A stretch of 64,000 nt of DNA, taken from positions 1,054,001 through 1,118,000 of the forward strand of contig NZ_CP044231.1 in NCBI RefSeq assembly GCF_008727755.1. Direction: 5' to 3'. The translations under genes were made by a program, and so were the position numbers. Source of the DNA: Microbacterium caowuchunii. GTDB taxonomy: Bacteria; Actinomycetota; Actinomycetes; Actinomycetales; Microbacteriaceae. Below, in pieces: positions 60,210 to 64,000 of the stretch (the stretch's first letter is position 1; every line of letters begins with the position of its first letter). The notes under the pieces are model-generated. The model saw only the letters and a list, made by a program, of their open reading frames with translations. It did no database searches and had not been told where the DNA came from.

Positions 60210-61604
60210 TCAGCCCGGGTGGGTCATCGACAGCAGGTCCAGCTTCTCGTCCAGCTGCTCCACCGTCAGCTCTCCGCGCTCGATGTAGCCCATCTCGACG
60301 ACGGACTCGCGGATCGTCTTACCGTTCGCGACCGAGTACTTCGCGATCTTGGCGGCCGCCTCGTAGCCGATCAGCTTGTTCAGCGGGGTGACGATGGACG
60401 GCGACATGCCCGCGTAGGCGGCGGCACGTTCGAGGTTCGCCTCGAGGCCGGAGATGGTCTTGTCGGCGAGGACGCGCACCGTGTTGGCCAGCAGCCGGAT
60501 CGACTCGAGCAGGGCGGTGCCCATGACCGGGATGGCGACGTTCAGTTCGAACGAACCGGAAGCGCCGGCCCAGGCGATCGTCGCGTCGTTCCCGATGACG
60601 CGCGCACAGACCATCAGCGTCGCCTCCGGGACGACAGGGTTGACCTTGCCGGGCATGATCGACGAGCCCGGCTGCAGGTCCGGGATGTGCAGTTCGCCGA
60701 GCCCGGTGTTGGGTCCCGACCCCATCCAGCGCAGGTCGTTGTTGATCTTCGTGAGCGAGACGGCGATGGTGCGCAGAGCGCCGGAGGTCTCCACGAGGGC
60801 GTCCCGGTTGGCCTGGGCCTCGAAGTGGTCCTTCGCCTCGGTGATGGGCAGCTCCGTCTCGGCGACGATGAGTTCGAGCACCTTCTGCGGGAAACCGATC
60901 GGGGTGTTGATACCGGTGCCCACGGCCGTGCCGCCCAGCGGGACCTCCGCGACGTGCGGGATGACGGCCTGTACGCGCTCGATGCCGAGGCGGATCTGCC
61001 GGGCGTATCCGCCGAACTCCTGGCCGAGTGTGACCGGGGTGGCGTCCATCAGGTGGGTGCGTCCGGACTTGACCGCGTCCTTCCAGAGGACGGCCTTCTC
61101 CTCGAGCGCGACGGCGAGGTGATCGAGCGCCGGGATGAGATCGTCGATGAGCTCCTGCGTCACGGCGATGTGCACGGAGGTGGGGAACACGTCGTTCGAC
61201 GACTGCGAGGCGTTGACGTGGTCGTTGGGGTGGACCGTGTCGCCGAGGGCGGTCGTGGCGAGGGTGGCGAGCACCTCGTTCATGTTCATGTTCGAGGACG
61301 TGCCGCTGCCGGTCTGGTACACGTCGATGGGGAACTGATCGGCGTGCTCGCCGGCGATGATCTTGTCGGCCGCGCCGGCGATCGCGTCGGCGATGCGGCC
61401 CTCGAGGGTGCCGAGCGCCTTGTTCGCGAGCGCCGCCGCCTTCTTGATGCGCGCGAGCGCGACGATCTGCGCCGGGTCCAGTGAGTCGCCCGAGATCGGG
61501 AAGTTCTCGACGGCACGCTGCGTCTGTGCGCTGTAGAGCGCGGACGCGGGGACGCGCACCTCGCCCATCGTGTCGTGCTCGATGCGGTATTCGATCTCAG
61601 CCAC
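60210..61604 (-). CDS. fumC: class II fumarate hydratase
   Basis: A 464-residue TCA-cycle enzyme that hydrates fumarate to malate. Signatures are [27 protein letters not shown] at the start, [39 protein letters not shown] (substrate B-site region), [27 protein letters not shown] and the catalytic loop [20 protein letters not shown] at 61604 is preceded by AGAGGAGACACC. fumC holds the same relative position after phoH2 as Rv1098c does in M. tuberculosis. Confidence 0.97.
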   Translation of the reverse strand: MAEIEYRIEHDTMGEVRVPASALYSAQTQRAVENFPISGDSLDPAQIVALARIKKAAALANKALGTLEGRIADAIAGAADKIIAGEHADQFPIDVYQTGSGTSSNMNMNEVLATLATTALGDTVHPNDHVNASQSSNDVFPTSVHIAVTQELIDDLIPALDHLAVALEEKAVLWKDAVKSGRTHLMDATPVTLGQEFGGYARQIRLGIERVQAVIPHVAEVPLGGTAVGTGINTPIGFPQKVLELIVAETELPITEAKDHFEAQANRDALVETSGALRTIAVSLTKINNDLRWMGSGPNTGLGELHIPDLQPGSSIMPGKVNPVVPEATLMVCARVIGNDATIAWAGASGSFELNVAIPVMGTALLESIRLLANTVRVLADKTISGLEANLERAAAYAGMSPSIVTPLNKLIGYEAAAKIAKYSVANGKTIRESVVEMGYIERGELTVEQLDEKLDLLSMTHPG

Positions 61605-61640
61605 GGGTGTCTCCTCTGACGGGTCGGCGGGTGGGGGGTG

Positions 61641-62291
61641 TCAGGCGTCCGCGTCGGTCGCGGCGCCCACGATGAAGTCGGGCACGGCCGTGCCCTCGGC
61701 GAGGCGGTAGTTCACGCCGACGATCGCGACGCGTCCGTCGGCGACGGCGGCGCTGATCAGCTCGGACGAATGCAGCAGCTCGTTGACCGTGTCGCGCAGA
61801 TGCTCACGTCCGACGTGCTCCGCGTCCACGGTCTTCGCGTCGGTGCCCTCGGACACCTGGACGCGGCGGACGGCCGGCACGATGGGGGCGATCTGCCGCC
61901 AGATGCGCGCGGGCAGCGGAGGCGAGTCGACGTCGGTGCTGTCGATCGCGGCGCGGACCGCTCCGCATTCGTCGTGACCGAGCACGACGATGAGCGGCGT
62001 GCCGAGGACCTCGACGGCGTATTCGAGACTTCCGACCACGGAGTCCGAGATGACCTGACCGGCGTTGCGCACGACGAACAGGTCGCCGAGCCCCTCGTCG
62101 AAGATGATCTCCGCGGCGAGGCGCGAGTCCGAGCATCCGAACAGCGCAGCCCGCGGACGCTGTCCGCCGGCGAGTTCGTGCCGTCGCTCGACGTCCTGGC
62201 GGGGGTGGCGCGGAGTGCCGGAGACGAAGCGGGCGTTCCCCTCGAGCATCTCCGCCCACACGCGGCGCGGGGTCAGCGAGGTGTCGGTCAC
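61641..62291 (-). CDS. beta-carbonic anhydrase
   Basis: A 216-residue carbonic anhydrase converting CO2 and bicarbonate, which supplies PEP carboxylase and other carboxylases. Zinc ligands are in ALFGCSDSRLAAEIIF (Cys, then the CxDxR dyad) and VVLGHDECGAVRAA (His and Cys). RNAGQVISDSVVGSLEYAVEVLGTP and a C-terminal IVGVNYRLAEG complete the beta fold. Unlike the beta-helix protein at 26911, the active site is intact. The GTG start overlaps the DUF4245 stop by GTGA, so the genes are coupled. Confidence 0.94.
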   Translation of the reverse strand: MTDTSLTPRRVWAEMLEGNARFVSGTPRHPRQDVERRHELAGGQRPRAALFGCSDSRLAAEIIFDEGLGDLFVVRNAGQVISDSVVGSLEYAVEVLGTPLIVVLGHDECGAVRAAIDSTDVDSPPLPARIWRQIAPIVPAVRRVQVSEGTDAKTVDAEHVGREHLRDTVNELLHSSELISAAVADGRVAIVGVNYRLAEGTAVPDFIVGAATDADA

Positions 62292-62929
62292 GGGGTCTCC
62301 TTCGCGCGGATGGTGATCTGGTCGGTCAGACCGGCGGCCACGGTCGCGGCCGTCTCGGCATCCGCCGTGCCGTAAATCAGGATCTGGTCGGTTCCGGCCT
62401 GGGTGCCCAGCGCATACGAGATGTTCCCCGCGCGGGCGGAGTCGCTGATGCGGTACTCGTCCCAGGTGATTCCATCGATGGTCACCGTGCCGTCGGGAAC
62501 CTCTCCGGAAAGGGTGCGTGAGGCCCAGGACGGGTCGGGATCGAAGGCCTGCGACACCCGGATGAAGCTCGTGTCGTCGGGGACGTAGACCGCGGTGAAC
62601 GCCTTGACGCTGTCGCCCTCCATCTTCGCGGCGTTGACCCGCCAGTCGTCGGGGACGTCGGGGGAGATCACGGTGCGGCCATAGACCTCGCCGAGTCCGG
62701 CGGCCACCTCGGCCACGTCGATGTCGGGGGGCGTGGCGACGTCTCCGCGGGGAACGCCCAGGACGACCACCGCGACGACGGCGAGGGTGACCAGCAGCGC
62801 GGCGATCAGGTTCCGGAAGGTCTGGCTGGAGCGATAGATGCGCGAGGACTCCGCCTTGCGGCTGGCGGTCTCGCTGGGCGTCTCGGGGCGCCCGAGCTCA
62901 GCCACGACGCGCGGGGCACGGTTCGCCAT
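62288..62929 (-). CDS. DUF4245 membrane protein
   Basis: A 213-residue bitopic protein: a polar N-terminus of about 38 residues (with SRIYRSSQTFRNLIAA), one membrane helix (LLVTLAVVAVVVLG), then an extracellular domain typical of DUF4245 (VAAGLGEVYGRTVISPDVPDDWRVNAA, FIRVSQAFDPDPSW). The family is actinobacterial and sits near fumC and xseB, as Rv1100 does. Function unknown. Its ATG shares its A with the xseB stop (TGATG), and its stop overlaps the carbonic anhydrase start, so three genes are translationally linked. Confidence 0.88.
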   Translation of the reverse strand: MANRAPRVVAELGRPETPSETASRKAESSRIYRSSQTFRNLIAALLVTLAVVAVVVLGVPRGDVATPPDIDVAEVAAGLGEVYGRTVISPDVPDDWRVNAAKMEGDSVKAFTAVYVPDDTSFIRVSQAFDPDPSWASRTLSGEVPDGTVTIDGITWDEYRISDSARAGNISYALGTQAGTDQILIYGTADAETAATVAAGLTDQITIRAKETP

Positions 62930-63159
62930 CAGGCGTCGCCCTCCACCGCGCTGCGGGCGGCGTCGAGGCGCCGTTTGGCCCCGAGCAGCCACTCCTCGCA
63001 GCGGGCGGCGAGGGCTTCCCCACGCTCCCAGAGAGCGAGGGAGTGTTCAAGCGTGGGCGAGCCTTGCTCGAGCTCCGCGACGACGGTCACGAGCTCGTCG
63101 CGGGCCTGTTCGAAGGACAGGGAGGCCACGTCGGCGGTGTTCTCCTGCGGCGCGGACAT
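62929..63159 (-). CDS. xseB: exodeoxyribonuclease VII small subunit
   Basis: A 76-residue coiled-coil subunit that binds the XseA large subunit to form exonuclease VII. The core is [19 protein letters not shown] (residues 13-31), then [22 protein letters not shown], the usual XseB consensus. The start at 63159 is chosen because a TAGAAT box lies 7 nt upstream and the typical length is 70-85 residues. Its -10 box overlaps the xseA stop codon. The stop TGA overlaps the next ATG. Confidence 0.92.
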   Translation of the reverse strand: MSAPQENTADVASLSFEQARDELVTVVAELEQGSPTLEHSLALWERGEALAARCEEWLLGAKRRLDAARSAVEGDA

Positions 63160-63166
63160 GGCTTCC

Positions 63167-63172
63167 ATTCTA
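63167..63172 (-). promoter_or_regulatory. -10 box of xseB overlapping the xseA stop
   Basis: Minus-strand TAGAAT, whose first three bases are the xseA stop codon TAG; 7 nt to the ATG of xseB. Confidence 0.45.
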
Positions 63173-64000
63173 GGCGGGCTCCGACGCGTCGCCGGACGTC
63201 GCCTCGGACACCTCGCCGGCGGAACGGGCACCGAAGGAGCCGCGGCCCACGCTGACGACGACCTCCGTCCCGTCGGGGGCCTGGGCGGCATCCCGGATGA
63301 TCAGGCCACCCGACAGATGCGCGATCGCGTAACCGCGGGCGAGCGTCGCCCCGGGGGAGAGGGCGCGCAGGGAGGCGCGCAGCTCGGCGGTCTCGCGGGA
63401 GGCGCGGGCGAGTCGGCGCTCGAGGGTGTCGCGGCCTCGGGCGGCGAGGAGCTCGACTTCGTGTGAGCGGCGTTCGACGGTGGATTCGGGCGTGCGGAGC
63501 ACGGGCCGCGAGCGGAGCTGTTCGAGCTGGGCGATATCGTGCGACACCCGCATCGCAAGACGGGAGCCGAGCCGCGAGCGGAGCTGACGCACGAGCGCAC
63601 GCTGCTCCGAGACGTCCGGGACGACACGCTTGGCGGCATCCGTGGGCGTGGATGCCCGCAGGTCGGCGACGTCGTCGAGCAGCGGGTGGTCGTTCTCGTG
63701 ACCGATCGCGGAGACCACCGGGGTGGATGCGGCAGCCACCGCGCGCAGGAGGCGTTCGTCACTGAAACCCAGCAGATGCTGCGGGTCCCCGCCGCCGCGG
63801 GCGATGATGATCACGTCGACGTCCGGGTCCTCGTCGAGCGTCTTCAGCGCGGCGATCGTCTCCGGCACGCAGCGATCGCCCTGCACGGCGGCGTGCACCG
63901 TGCGGAACTCCACATGCGGCCAGCGCAGTTCGGCGTTGCGGTGCACGTCCTTCTCTGCGTCCGACCGCTCGCCCGTGATGAGCCCGATCACGTGCGGCAG
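63170..64000 (-). CDS. xseA: exodeoxyribonuclease VII large subunit, 3' part
   Basis: The last 276 residues of XseA, running off the right edge of the window; the N-terminal OB-fold and the first part of the core are missing. The visible part holds the XseA catalytic core: [66 protein letters not shown], followed by a long helical region for XseB binding and the C-terminal [14 protein letters not shown]. The enzyme degrades single-stranded DNA in repair. The overlap with the xseB promoter fixes the 3' end. Confidence 0.95.
   Translation of the reverse strand: MPHVIGLITGERSDAEKDVHRNAELRWPHVEFRTVHAAVQGDRCVPETIAALKTLDEDPDVDVIIIARGGGDPQHLLGFSDERLLRAVAAASTPVVSAIGHENDHPLLDDVADLRASTPTDAAKRVVPDVSEQRALVRQLRSRLGSRLAMRVSHDIAQLEQLRSRPVLRTPESTVERRSHEVELLAARGRDTLERRLARASRETAELRASLRALSPGATLARGYAIAHLSGGLIIRDAAQAPDGTEVVVSVGRGSFGARSAGEVSEATSGDASEPA

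Overview
The window is about 70% GC and densely packed. Many genes start with GTG, many are translationally coupled through ATGA or GTGA overlaps, and at least 18 genes lie directly behind an isolated TANNNT-type -10 box with 6-7 nt spacing, the signature of leaderless transcription. Gene content and order point to an actinobacterium of the family Microbacteriaceae, most likely Microbacterium or a close relative (inference from protein content, not from a search). Two stretches match, from memory, conserved blocks of Mycobacterium tuberculosis. One holds glmU, prs, rplY, pth, mfd, mazG, eno, an FtsB-like gene and DUF501. The other holds greA, DUF4307, a small membrane protein, hlyIII, a Z-prenyl synthase, phoH2, fumC, DUF4245, xseB and xseA. 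This is chromosomal housekeeping sequence with accessory insertions. I see no phage, integrase, insertion sequence or CRISPR array.

Layout. 1-3426: end of a DUF427 gene and a four-gene OpuC/ProU-type compatible-solute ABC importer closed by a strong terminator. 3515-8989: an ABC-F ATPase, a MarR/membrane-protein pair on the minus strand, then tRNA-Gln abutting glmU and prs. 9018-11961: a flavin-based electron-transfer module (FMN-binding lipoprotein, ApbE flavin transferase, NqrB/RnfD-like membrane domain fused to a ferredoxin-reductase domain). 11986-18738: pgi, a two-component system, a VanZ-like gene with an apparent CTG start, gnd, divergent gntK and a 39-residue membrane protein. 18792-32334: rplY, pth, mfd, a DUF222/HNH nuclease, an amino-acid antiporter, a left-handed beta-helix protein, ppc, mazG, hisS. 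32358-35156: three intergenic palindromes. Two are same-length relatives of each other and bracket a two-gene block of opposite orientation.

35344-40676: eno, an FtsB-like gene, DUF501, a mycosin-like serine protease, NADH dehydrogenase II and a tRNA with a Leu(UAA) anticodon but a short variable loop. 40784-48848: an accessory stretch with a lipoprotein, an alpha/beta-hydrolase-LuxR fusion lacking the catalytic serine, a methyltransferase, a soluble GAF histidine kinase, an amino-acid permease, and a PLP enzyme plus aldonolactone oxidase pair preceded by a leaderless nine-codon upstream ORF. 48935-57767: lemA, a YcaQ-like glycosylase, an AI-2E-family protein, ilvA, greA, DUF4307, hlyIII, the Z-prenyl synthase and phoH. 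57845-58012: a probable non-coding RNA with two C-rich loops, resembling the actinobacterial 6C RNA. 58056-64000: a second two-component system, fumC, a beta-carbonic anhydrase, DUF4245, xseB and the 3' part of xseA.

How the genes work together. Central carbon metabolism is well represented (pgi, gnd, gntK, eno, ppc, fumC, glycerate kinase, with ndh feeding the respiratory chain). Cell-wall precursor and translation genes (glmU, prs, rplY, pth, hisS) sit among repair and transcription factors (mfd, greA, xseAB, YcaQ-like). The less ordinary material is the fused flavin electron-transfer module, the bracketing palindromes, the RNA-level architecture (tRNA-glmU junction, leaderless uORF, 6C-like RNA), and two enzyme folds that have lost their catalytic residues.
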